Positions 1 through 7,530 of a stretch of 64,000 nucleotides of DNA are shown here, piece by piece (positions within the stretch are counted from its first letter, which is position 1; every line of letters begins with the position of its first letter). Source of the stretch: Lewinellaceae bacterium (GTDB taxonomy: Bacteria > Bacteroidota > Bacteroidia > Chitinophagales > Saprospiraceae); the NCBI GenBank assembly GCA_016712415.1, contig JADJRC010000008.1, forward strand, positions 124,001 to 188,000. Reading direction: 5' to 3'. The position numbers and the translations under genes are program-made. The notes beneath the pieces were generated by a model that saw only the letters and a list, made by a program, of their open reading frames with translations, had not been told where the DNA came from and did not search any database.

Positions 1-1
1 C

Positions 2-124
2 CCGTCAGGCCCGGTATCGCAAACCCTCGATGTGCCCGCTTCCGCATTCCCCGATCCGGGCGTTTATTTCTGGCGGGTTTTTTCCGGATATTCGTTTCAG
101 TCGGGAAAAATCATCCGGCTTTGA
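2..124 (+). CDS. C-terminal tail of a secreted T9SS-sorted protein (5' end outside window)
   Basis: An open frame enters from the left edge and stops at 122-124. It encodes about 40 residues. The last ones, GVYFWRVFSGYSFQSGKIIRL without its final residue, have the form of a type IX secretion type A sorting domain tail: a G-V/T-Y strand, then a short basic strand ending in K-hydrophobic-hydrophobic. The function of the missing main part cannot be told. Its stop overlaps the 3' end of the convergent rRNA methyltransferase gene by 14 bases. Confidence 0.6.
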   Translation, partial: PSGPVSQTLDVPASAFPDPGVYFWRVFSGYSFQSGKIIRL

Positions 125-1469
125 TCTCCATCCTGATCCGACGTTCGGGGGGCAGGTAGTTGTTCATTCGGTTGGGCAGTATTTTCATCCAGCCCAGGTT
201 AAACGCCTGGAAGCGTGCGAGCGCCCAACCGCGCGGCATTTCGGGTGAAATGTCGAATGTTTCTTTTTTCAGGAACAACAGGGCCTGTTCGCGCGAAAGA
301 TCAACGGCGGGTAGGGTAGGGGCGCATATGCTGCTCAGGGCGAGGGCATGCGAAGGGATGAAATCCTTTCCCTTAAACACGCCGATGTTTGTCCCAAACC
401 ATTTGTTTTTCAAGAACTTATCCAGTACGAGATAGTCGTTTTCCTGTGTGGCAGGCAAGGCTATTATCTCCCCGGACGGCGTTTGGAGCAATCGCGGGTT
501 CGCAGTTTCGCTCAGCCATTTTCGCGCCTCCGGGATCAGGTTTTTGGCCAAAGGCGTCACGTTCCGGAATACGGCGGGCGGGTTTTGCCGTCCCGGATTA
601 CCGTCTTTTTTCCGAAATACAGCCAGAAAAAAGCCTTCGCCGCGTGTGCGGTGCGGAAAAAACCGGAATCCGTTCCCGGATTGGACGATGCCCCAGTCTG
701 CCGGCATGTCCAGGCTGAGCGCTTCCAGGTCGAACGTGCGGATCATCCATGCGTTATTGTCTTCATTTTCCTGGCGGTTATAGGTACAGGTGCTGTAGAT
801 AAATATGCCACCCGGAGCAAGCGCTTCCACTGCAGCCGTAAGAATACGGCGTTGCCGGACGGAGCACATCTCCACCTGCGCAGGCGACCATTCGCGCATG
901 GCATCGGGGTCTTTGCGAAAAAGACCCTCGCCGCTGCATGGCGCATCAGCCACGATAAGGTCGAACCAGGGCCCGATGGCGGCAAAATCCCCGGTTTCCG
1001 CACTGGTAACGGCGACATTATGCACGCACCATTTCTCAAGGTTTTCCCGCAGTGCACCGACCCGTGTACGGATGACTTCATTGGCAACCAGCAGGCTGTC
1101 CGGGCTGATCATGTCAGCGATAAGGGTGCTTTTTCCGCCGGGAGCGGCACATAAGTCCAACACTTTCAGTCGTTTGGAAAAATCGACCGTTTGCCGCAAG
1201 GCCTCATACAGAAACATGGACGATGCTTCCTGTACATAATAGGCGCCGGCATGAAAAACCGGATCAAGGGTAAAGACCGGTCGTTCCGGCAGGTAATAGC
1301 CGCGTGGATGCCAGGGCACATTCGTCCCTTTTGCCGGTGCGGCAATGCGGGCGTCATCGCGCAGGCGGATGCTGACCGGAGCGGGCTCCTTCAAAGCGGA
1401 AAGAAATTCCGGGTATTCTTCCGGACCGAGCAATTCCAGCATCTGTCGTACAAAGGGCGGCGGTAGCAT
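111..1469 (-). CDS. 16S rRNA m5C methyltransferase, RsmF/NOL1-NOP2-Sun family
   Basis: SAM-dependent cytosine-C5 methyltransferase acting on ribosomal RNA. The 452-residue protein has the SAM-binding motif LDLCAAPGGKST at about residues 104-115, the PC motif ADAPCSGEG with Cys178, and the catalytic TC motif YSTCTYN with Cys228. The two cysteines are the NSUN-type pair that attacks and then releases the base. The region after residue 270 fits the RsmF/YebU C-terminal extension (PUA-like and small RNA-binding domains) and the total length is near that of RsmF (about 480). ATG start at 1467-1469. It is convergent with the gene fragment at the left edge. The exact target base (C1407 in E. coli) is inferred from the family. 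Confidence 0.88.
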   Translation of the reverse strand: MLPPPFVRQMLELLGPEEYPEFLSALKEPAPVSIRLRDDARIAAPAKGTNVPWHPRGYYLPERPVFTLDPVFHAGAYYVQEASSMFLYEALRQTVDFSKRLKVLDLCAAPGGKSTLIADMISPDSLLVANEVIRTRVGALRENLEKWCVHNVAVTSAETGDFAAIGPWFDLIVADAPCSGEGLFRKDPDAMREWSPAQVEMCSVRQRRILTAAVEALAPGGIFIYSTCTYNRQENEDNNAWMIRTFDLEALSLDMPADWGIVQSGNGFRFFPHRTRGEGFFLAVFRKKDGNPGRQNPPAVFRNVTPLAKNLIPEARKWLSETANPRLLQTPSGEIIALPATQENDYLVLDKFLKNKWFGTNIGVFKGKDFIPSHALALSSICAPTLPAVDLSREQALLFLKKETFDISPEMPRGWALARFQAFNLGWMKILPNRMNNYLPPERRIRMEIKAG

Positions 1470-1623
1470 GTCAGGACAAATGTCGGCACTGTAGTCGTAA
1501 TGCGGACGTTGTTGCAGTAAAAATTCAGGGAAACCGGTGAAAGCAAAAAATCGTATCTATTTTTGCTCCACCTGAATCCTCGACGCATCCATTAATTGAA
1601 AACCCTTTTTGCTAACCGCGCCC

Positions 1624-2127
1624 ATGCAAGCAAACAGCGCTATTCTGACCATTATCGACCAGGTCAACCACGTTCTCGCTCAGTTGAAGCCCCATGAGTA
1701 TCGGCAGCAACTGCCTGAATTTGAGGGCAGTACACTGGGACAACACTTCAGGCATATCCTGGAGTTTTTCCAGTGTCTGGAGCAGGGATTTGATTCGGGA
1801 ATGGTCGATTACGCCGCGCGGGAGCGGAATCTGCTGTATGAAGACCATCCGGAAATCGCTGCAGTCGCGTTCGGCGCTTTTGCCGTTGCGCTCCCCAATT
1901 TCGACGCCATGCAGCCGGTGGAGGTCAGGGCGGAATTCGGCGGGCTGGAACGCCCCGCCTATACCAGCACCATCGGGCGCGAACTTCTGTTTGTGTACGA
2001 CCACGCCATCCACCACCTGGCCATGATCAAGATAGGTTTGTTGGGTCATTTTCCGCATGTGCGTACTGACCAGAACCTGGGCGTGTCGCCCTCTACGATC
2101 AAGGCGCGCAATACACAGGCCACTTAA
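1624..2127 (+). CDS. DinB-family (DinB/YfiT-like) helical protein
   Basis: About 167 residues from the ATG at 1624; an in-frame TTG at 1609 is less likely. Two histidine-rich helices, GQHFRHILEF near residue 45 and YDHAIHHLAMIKIG near residue 130, match the metal-site pattern of the DinB/YfiT four-helix fold. These proteins are usually metal-dependent thiol transferases or unknown; no substrate can be read here. The 3' end overlaps the convergent phosphopantetheinyl transferase by 29 bases. Confidence 0.65.
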   Translation: MQANSAILTIIDQVNHVLAQLKPHEYRQQLPEFEGSTLGQHFRHILEFFQCLEQGFDSGMVDYAARERNLLYEDHPEIAAVAFGAFAVALPNFDAMQPVEVRAEFGGLERPAYTSTIGRELLFVYDHAIHHLAMIKIGLLGHFPHVRTDQNLGVSPSTIKARNTQAT

Positions 2128-2791
2128 CCTGCCGGCAGGCAGACCGTCCAGACCAGTTCGCCGGAGTCAGGGAGGTTGATTTTTCAAAAATGAGTTGATA
2201 TTCCTGCCGGAAAGCCTCCTTTCTCACCCAACCGCGTGTGTGACCGGCGGCGTCGGTCCAATCGAAGGGCTCCACGTGCAGGTGTGCCCGAAAGTCCAGT
2301 TCTTTCAGGCCGTAGGCTTTGTACAGACTTTCCTTTGCCGTCCAGAAGATGTGAAACAGGTCGAACTGCTGCTGCGGTGGAAACGGCTCCACAAACTCCG
2401 TTTCTTTTTCGTTCAGGAACTTTGCGGCAAGCCTGGGCATTTTCCCTACGAGTACCTGGATATCGCAGCCGACATTCTGTTCTGCCAACAGGGCGCCGAC
2501 AATCCCGTGCGAATGGCTGAGCGAACAATACAGGTCGGGCTTGTCCAGAAAAAAGGGCTTGGAAAATGCGTCCTTGGCTAACGGCAGCCGCTGTGGCGCG
2601 CCGGTAAGTTTGTGCAACAGCCAGCGGCTGGCCAGCCATTCCAGGCGGCGTATATTTTTCAGACGCGCCAGTTCATGCTCTTCCGCCTCAGAGAGGGGGA
2701 GTTCCCGGCGGAAAAAATGCTCTTCCTCAGTGATTTGCCACAAACCGAATATCGTACCGGCAGACGGATGCGTGGTCAGCAAAAGGGGCAT
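2099..2791 (-). CDS. 4'-phosphopantetheinyl transferase superfamily protein (Sfp-like)
   Basis: Transfers the phosphopantetheine arm of CoA to a carrier-protein serine. The 230-residue length fits the Sfp/AcpT group. Visible motifs: LYCSLSHSHG (88-96), GCDIQ (108-112, with Asp110 as the expected Mg ligand) and FWTAKESLYKAYG (149-161, with Glu154 and Lys157). The usual second acidic residue of the G-x-D-x-E motif is Gln here, which is seen in some members. No carrier-protein or polyketide gene is in the window, so the target is probably a housekeeping ACP or a distant cluster. ATG start; a -7-like box and the sequence GCAAAAATA lie just upstream. Confidence 0.85.
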   Translation of the reverse strand: MPLLLTTHPSAGTIFGLWQITEEEHFFRRELPLSEAEEHELARLKNIRRLEWLASRWLLHKLTGAPQRLPLAKDAFSKPFFLDKPDLYCSLSHSHGIVGALLAEQNVGCDIQVLVGKMPRLAAKFLNEKETEFVEPFPPQQQFDLFHIFWTAKESLYKAYGLKELDFRAHLHVEPFDWTDAAGHTRGWVRKEAFRQEYQLIFEKSTSLTPANWSGRSACRQVKWPVYCAP

Positions 2792-3035
2792 CGGCTATTT
2801 TTGCCCGAAATGTAGCAAATAGTAGGGGCTTCGTGGTTGCATTTGCCTTTCGATCCGCCAACGAAAGACGGCGTATCGGGTTTGTTTAAAAAAAGTGGAA
2901 AGGCAATGATAATTCAAGCGGCTGAAACGACTAATCCATATGAGATTGCTTGAAAACTTTTTTGGAGATATAAGGCCCGATACCCCACTTTTGCGGCAAC
3001 CAAAAAATGTTCACCATAAAAACCGAAACAACCAA

Positions 3036-3389
3036 ATGGAACAAAAGGAATTATTCGTATTCCACGCTCTCCTTGCCGAAGTGTACCAAAAAGCGTTCGG
3101 CGAACAACTTGCGCCACTTTCACACGGCAAAGCCCAGACACTTTGCCTGTTGATCCACGAAACTACGGGCGAACTGCTGGATCACAAGATGCTCCATAGT
3201 TTCGCTGCCGCCGTAATTGCCGGCGACCAGACGGCAGAAAGCCCTTCCACCGCCACGCTCGCCATCCTGGCTCAATTTGCAGCCGGCGATAATGCACTCG
3301 GCAACGGGCGGCACGAGATGCGTATGGGAGCCTACGCTGCCTGGTATAAATACCGCAGCCGGGCACTTACGCGCCTGCTGGCTGCCTGA
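3036..3389 (+). CDS. Conserved-looking hypothetical protein, 117 aa
   Basis: I do not recognise this family. The frame is open from 2940, but the ATG at 3036 gives a more natural start (MEQKELFVFHALLAEVYQK). The protein is helical with many Ala/Leu, and no membrane segment or signal peptide is seen. Its end lies only 17 bases from the end of the truncated cupin gene on the other strand, so it may mark the breakpoint that removed the rest of that cupin. Confidence 0.5.
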   Translation: MEQKELFVFHALLAEVYQKAFGEQLAPLSHGKAQTLCLLIHETTGELLDHKMLHSFAAAVIAGDQTAESPSTATLAILAQFAAGDNALGNGRHEMRMGAYAAWYKYRSRALTRLLAA

Positions 3390-3405
3390 GTTCTCCCCCC
3401 TGGGG

Positions 3406-3528
3406 TCATAAAAGATTACCCTTCCGGTAAATTTCTACGGACATAGAACCATGCCGGAATAGTTCGGCGAAGATTTTACCTTCGTGTTCATGCAGCGCTT
3501 CAAGCGCTTCTGATACTGTGATTTGCAT
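3406..3528 (-). pseudogene. 5' fragment of a cupin-domain gene
   Basis: ATG at 3526-3528, 40 codons, TGA at 3406-3408. The peptide reads MQITVSEALEALHEHEG and continues with KIFAELFRHGSMSVEIY, which is like the N-terminus of small cupin proteins (a strand ELFRHGSMSVEIY that leads into the metal-binding cupin motif). The following cupin motifs (PHTHD-type and so on) are absent in all frames, so the gene is cut after its first strands. The start codon overlaps that of the divergent mpg gene. Resemblance is from memory of the family and is a moderate call. Confidence 0.5.
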
Positions 3529-4189
3529 GTCTGGAAATACATTTATTAAGACAAAAATAAGCCCTGCTCAGCGACTATCGCCCGAATTTTATCTGCGCAC
3601 CGATGTGGTGCAGATTGCCCGCGACCTTCTGGGAAAAATACTGGTGACGGAGATGGACGGGCAACGCACCGCGGGGATCATTACAGAGACAGAAGCCTAT
3701 CGCGCGCCCGACGACCGGGCCTGTCATGCCTGGAATAACCGGCGCACCGCGCGTACCGAGGTGATGTTTCAGGAGGGCGGAAGGGCGTATGTGTACCTGT
3801 GTTACGGTATTCACCACCTGTTCAATGTAGTAACGGGGCCGGAAAATATGGCCCATGCCGTGCTGGTTCGCGCCATAGAACCCGTTGACGGACTGGAACT
3901 TATGCTGGAACGCCGCGATATCCGGCTTTCAAAATCCGGCAACTTGCCACCGGCCCGACTGACCACAGGGCCCGGCGCTCTTTCAAAGGCGCTGGGCATT
4001 CGCACCACACTTTCAGGGCAGCGGCTGATCTCACCCGATACGCCGGTATGGATCGAAGACAACCAGTCGGTTATTCAGGAAACCGATATCGGATCAGGCA
4101 AACGCATCGGCGTGGACTATGCAGGCGAATGTGCCGAATGGCCCTGGCGCTTCTGGCTGAAACACTCCCGTTACGTCAAGCGACAATGA
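3527..4189 (+). CDS. mpg: 3-methyladenine DNA glycosylase (Mpg/AAG family)
   Basis: Removes alkylated purines from DNA to start base excision repair. The 220-residue product matches the AAG fold length. Family blocks seen: LGKILVTEMDGQRTAGIITE with the following TEAY (active-site Glu of the ETEAY block), VYLCYGIHHLFNVVTG, AVLVRAIEP and TTGPGALSKALGI. I prefer the ATG at 3527; a GTG at 3518 is in frame. It overlaps the start of the truncated cupin gene on the other strand. It ends in the ATGACGAA repeat tract. Confidence 0.9.
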   Translation: MSGNTFIKTKISPAQRLSPEFYLRTDVVQIARDLLGKILVTEMDGQRTAGIITETEAYRAPDDRACHAWNNRRTARTEVMFQEGGRAYVYLCYGIHHLFNVVTGPENMAHAVLVRAIEPVDGLELMLERRDIRLSKSGNLPPARLTTGPGALSKALGIRTTLSGQRLISPDTPVWIEDNQSVIQETDIGSGKRIGVDYAGECAEWPWRFWLKHSRYVKRQ

Positions 4190-4262
4190 CAAATGACGAA
4201 ATGACGAATGACGAAACGACGAATGACGAATGACGAATGACGAAACGACGAAATGACGAATT
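4186..4262. repeat. ATGACGAA-type simple tandem repeat
   Basis: About nine imperfect copies of ATGACGAA (variants ACGACGAA and AAATGACGAA) fill the gap between the mpg stop codon and the convergent membrane protein gene. Similar G/A-rich simple repeats (GAATGATGAATG, ATGACAACA) occur between genes at 59.9-60.0 and 60.7 kb. Confidence 0.85.
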
Positions 4263-4267
4263 TTCCC

Positions 4268-5899
4268 CTACCCCTGATGCGAGGCATACGCCTGTTCCAC
4301 CTTGTCCCGGAACCTGTCGTACACCTCTCCGGGAATCTTGTGCCGGATAGATTGCAGGAACTGTTTCAACTTCATGTATTCGCTTTCTGTGAGAATATCG
4401 TCTTCCATAAACGCATTGAACAGTTCCAGGAAGTTTTCACTGACATTGCGGGCAAACTCGATCCTCTTTGACCGGTCTTCAATAAAAGCGAGGAAGTACA
4501 GGCCTTCCGTATAGCCGAGCCGTCGGCGCAACACCAGGTCGTCCACCTCTTTTTTGATCTCTTCCAGTCTTCGGGCGGCCATTTCGGCGCTGATGAGTTG
4601 CGTTTCGAAACCTGCGTACACCTGCTGTGCGCGGTCGCCGTAGCGCCGGATGAGTTGCTCGCGGCGACGGAAGACCCACCAGCCTGCGAGGGCCGTGAGC
4701 AGTGCCGTGGTACCGACCATCGTGATCTCCACCAGGTAACCCGTGTCTTCAAGAAACTGGATCTGGCGCGCCAGAAAATTGGAACCCGGCTCAAGCCCGG
4801 CCGTGCGTATGGTAAATTCGGCTGATTTGAAATCGTCGTTGGTCAGCGGTCGCTGCGGGCGCAGGGCGTTGATGTGGTTGAGCCACACCAGTTTCAGGTC
4901 GGCGCGGTCTTCTGCGCAGTAGAAATTGCGGATGTTGCTGCCTTGCCCGAGTTGAAAGCCCTGGGAGTATTTATCCCGGATGAACTTATTGGTTTTCAGG
5001 AAGAAAAAGAGAAACTGCTGTATCTGTGCGGAGTCCTGGAGAGCGGCCAGCGCACGCAGATCTTTTGGACTTGGGCTCGATTTATGGCTCAATTTGTTGG
5101 CCTGAAAACGCATCCAGGCCAGCAATTCGCGCGGGTTGGGCGGCATGATATACTGCCGGCCCAGGCGTTTGAAATGCTCCTCGTTCATTTCAATGAGCGA
5201 GCCCGGGCCCAGGTGTGTGACCGAGTAGAAGTGAAAATTGGGCGGTACCGTTATTTTTTGTCCGCCGAGTATGGCCGTGTCGCGGGTGCTGCTCAGCGAT
5301 TCCCAGAGTTCGGGGCCGAAAAAGGTTTCGGGATTGATTTTGTCAAAATTGTCGGCCACAGTAACAAAATGCTCGTCGGGATGCTGCCGGCACCTGTCCC
5401 ATAATTCGAGCAGTTTTCCGCGTACAAAGCGATCGTCCGCTTCATATCCGATATATTTTTTGTGGTATTCCAGGTCGAACTGCGGGGCGCAGTCGATCTC
5501 CATGATATTATCCGGTTTCCCGGCCAGCAGGCGCGCCATGTGTTTGGTCTGCTTGGTGGCGCCAACGCCGGTAACACCCGAAATGACCAAAAAATCTTTC
5601 TTGCAGGCTGTTCTGCAGAAATCCCGGAAACTCGTCCATTCAATATTCGACAGGTATGGAATAGATGCCAGGTGGAATGCTGTTGAATCGCCGGGCCGGA
5701 ATTCCGTTCCGTGCATCTCGCAATATATGCGTTGCAGCGAATCGGGCACTTCCTCGATCATGTAATGTTTTTCGCCCAGCAATGCACCCGCTTCGAGCCA
5801 CATCGGGTCCGGGGAGTTGCGCAAACCGAACCAGCAGGCCAGTATTGCAGCCGGGACAAGCAACAGAAAAAAACGGGATGGCGATGGTGAATTACTCAA
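4268..5899 (-). CDS. Membrane-anchored P-loop-like (STAND/AAA-related?) protein of unknown function
   Basis: The frame is open to a TTG at 6004. The TTG at 5899 is a better start because a TACCTTCG -7-like box sits at 5929-5922 (minus strand). From 5899 the protein is about 543 residues. It has an N-terminal membrane segment (FFLLLVPAAILACWFG), a region with a Walker-A-like glycine loop GVTGVGATKQ (residues 108-117), an acidic VTVADNFDK element, a second membrane segment (TALLTALAGWWVF) and a charged, probably coiled-coil tail. The P-loop is irregular: the usual GK[ST] is replaced by GATKQ, so ATP binding is uncertain. Divergent from the UbiA gene. Function not recognised. Confidence 0.6.
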   Translation of the reverse strand: MSNSPSPSRFFLLLVPAAILACWFGLRNSPDPMWLEAGALLGEKHYMIEEVPDSLQRIYCEMHGTEFRPGDSTAFHLASIPYLSNIEWTSFRDFCRTACKKDFLVISGVTGVGATKQTKHMARLLAGKPDNIMEIDCAPQFDLEYHKKYIGYEADDRFVRGKLLELWDRCRQHPDEHFVTVADNFDKINPETFFGPELWESLSSTRDTAILGGQKITVPPNFHFYSVTHLGPGSLIEMNEEHFKRLGRQYIMPPNPRELLAWMRFQANKLSHKSSPSPKDLRALAALQDSAQIQQFLFFFLKTNKFIRDKYSQGFQLGQGSNIRNFYCAEDRADLKLVWLNHINALRPQRPLTNDDFKSAEFTIRTAGLEPGSNFLARQIQFLEDTGYLVEITMVGTTALLTALAGWWVFRRREQLIRRYGDRAQQVYAGFETQLISAEMAARRLEEIKKEVDDLVLRRRLGYTEGLYFLAFIEDRSKRIEFARNVSENFLELFNAFMEDDILTESEYMKLKQFLQSIRHKIPGEVYDRFRDKVEQAYASHQG

Positions 5900-6035
5900 C
5901 GGATTAGAAGTTTTTGTTGCGCGAAGGTAGCGCGGTAAATGGTTTTCACCTAAAGAATACGATCTATCGATAAAGAAACAGACAAGGATGACAAAGAGGT
6001 GCAATCTTTAAAAAACTTGCCGCACTTTTGCATAG

Positions 6036-6899
6036 ATGAAAAATTACCTTTCCCTCGTCAAATTCAGCCACACCATTTTTGCCATGCCCTTTGCGCTGAC
6101 GGCCTTTTTCATCGCTCTTTCACAGCAGCGGGAAGGAATGGACTGGCTCAAACTGGCATTGGTAATCCTCTGCATGGTTTTTGCCCGCAGCGCAGCCATG
6201 GCATTCAACCGGTATCTGGACCGCGACATCGATGCGGTAAACCCGCGTACCAGGGTCAGGGAAATCCCTTCGGGTGTAATAACGCCCAAAGCGGCGCTTG
6301 TATTTGTTGTCGCCAACTGCGCGCTGTTTATAGCCACTACCTGGTTTATCAATATGCTGTGTTTTGCGCTGTCGCCGGTGGCGCTGGCCGTTGTACTGGG
6401 TTACAGTTACACCAAACGTTTTACCTGGCTTTGCCACTTGGTGCTGGGTCTCGGCCTGTCGCTGGCGCCGGTGGGCGCTTACCTGGCTGTTGCCGGGCAT
6501 TTTGACTGGATACCGGTGTTGTACGGACTGGCTGTATTGCTCTGGGTAGCGGGATTCGACGTCATTTACGCCTTGCAGGACGAATCGTTCGACAAGTCGC
6601 AGGACCTGTACTCGATACCTTCCTTCTTCGGGAAAAAACGCGCCCTGCGTTTGTCGGAATGGATGCACCTGGGCTCGGCGGCGCTGATGGTATATGCGGG
6701 CACACTGTTGCTGTCGGCGGCTCCGCAAACGGGCTGGCTGCTGTGGCTGGGCACTGCCATTTTTCTCGGATTGTTGCTTTATCAGCACCTGATTGTGAGA
6801 CCAAATGACCTGAGCCGCGTCAACATGGCGTTTTTTACCACCAACGGTGTCGCCAGTTTGATCTTCGGGACGCTGGCTATTGCCGATCTGTTGAGTTGA
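6036..6899 (+). CDS. UbiA-family polyprenyltransferase (menaquinone-type, MqnP/UbiA-like)
   Basis: Integral membrane enzyme that joins a polyprenyl chain to an aromatic acid in quinone synthesis. 287 residues, about eight or nine membrane segments. The first Asp-rich motif is NRYLDRDIDAVNPRTR (the NDxxDxxxD type, here NRYLDRDID) and the second is DVIYALQDESFD. This matches the UbiA-like group found in bacteria that use the futalosine menaquinone route, but no mqn gene is nearby to confirm it. A CACTTTTG box (6023-6030) sits six bases before the ATG. Thirteen bases separate it from purN. Confidence 0.85.
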   Translation: MKNYLSLVKFSHTIFAMPFALTAFFIALSQQREGMDWLKLALVILCMVFARSAAMAFNRYLDRDIDAVNPRTRVREIPSGVITPKAALVFVVANCALFIATTWFINMLCFALSPVALAVVLGYSYTKRFTWLCHLVLGLGLSLAPVGAYLAVAGHFDWIPVLYGLAVLLWVAGFDVIYALQDESFDKSQDLYSIPSFFGKKRALRLSEWMHLGSAALMVYAGTLLLSAAPQTGWLLWLGTAIFLGLLLYQHLIVRPNDLSRVNMAFFTTNGVASLIFGTLAIADLLS

Positions 6900-6912
6900 A
6901 CACCCTTTTTTC

Positions 6913-7488
6913 ATGAAAAAACTGGCCATTTTTGCATCGGGTACAGGCTCGAATGCGCGCAGGATCATCGAGTATTTTTCCGGTTCCGGAATGGTGGAAG
7001 TCGCCCTGGTGCTGTCCAATAAAAAAGACGCCGGTGTGCTGGAGATCGCCCGGTCGCACGGGATACCCGCGATGGTATTCGACCGGAAAATGTTCTACGA
7101 AACAGGTGAGGTGCTGGATGCCCTCCGTGTGCACCATATAGATTTTATCGTGCTGGCAGGTTTTTTATGGTTGGCGCCGCCTCCATTGATTGCCGCTTTT
7201 CCGCAACGCATGGTCAATATTCACCCGGCGCTGCTGCCCAAATACGGCGGCAAGGGCATGTACGGGATGCATGTACACGAGGCGGTAAAAGCCGCCGGGG
7301 AAACGGAGACCGGCATTACGATTCATTATGTCAATGAACACTACGACAAAGGGGATTTCGTTTTCCAAATGCGCTGTGCTGTTTTACCGGAGGACACGCC
7401 GGCAGATATCGCCCGAAAAGTCCAGCAACTCGAACACCAGTATTTTCCGGAAATAATCGCTAAACTTGTGTCTGAAAACGCCGCATAG
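6913..7488 (+). CDS. purN: Phosphoribosylglycinamide formyltransferase
   Basis: Third step of purine synthesis: 10-formyl-THF plus GAR gives formyl-GAR. 191 residues, normal for PurN. The GAR-binding loop FASGTGSNARRI is at residues 7-18, and the catalytic block NIHPALLPKYGGKGMYG holds the Asn and His (about residues 99 and 101). The Asp is in HYVNEHYDKGD near residue 144. All three catalytic residues are present. It follows the UbiA gene by 13 bases and probably shares its transcript. Confidence 0.95.
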   Translation: MKKLAIFASGTGSNARRIIEYFSGSGMVEVALVLSNKKDAGVLEIARSHGIPAMVFDRKMFYETGEVLDALRVHHIDFIVLAGFLWLAPPPLIAAFPQRMVNIHPALLPKYGGKGMYGMHVHEAVKAAGETETGITIHYVNEHYDKGDFVFQMRCAVLPEDTPADIARKVQQLEHQYFPEIIAKLVSENAA

Positions 7489-7530
7489 TTTATTTTATCA
7501 AAACACTTGCACCCCGAAAACCGGTATAGC

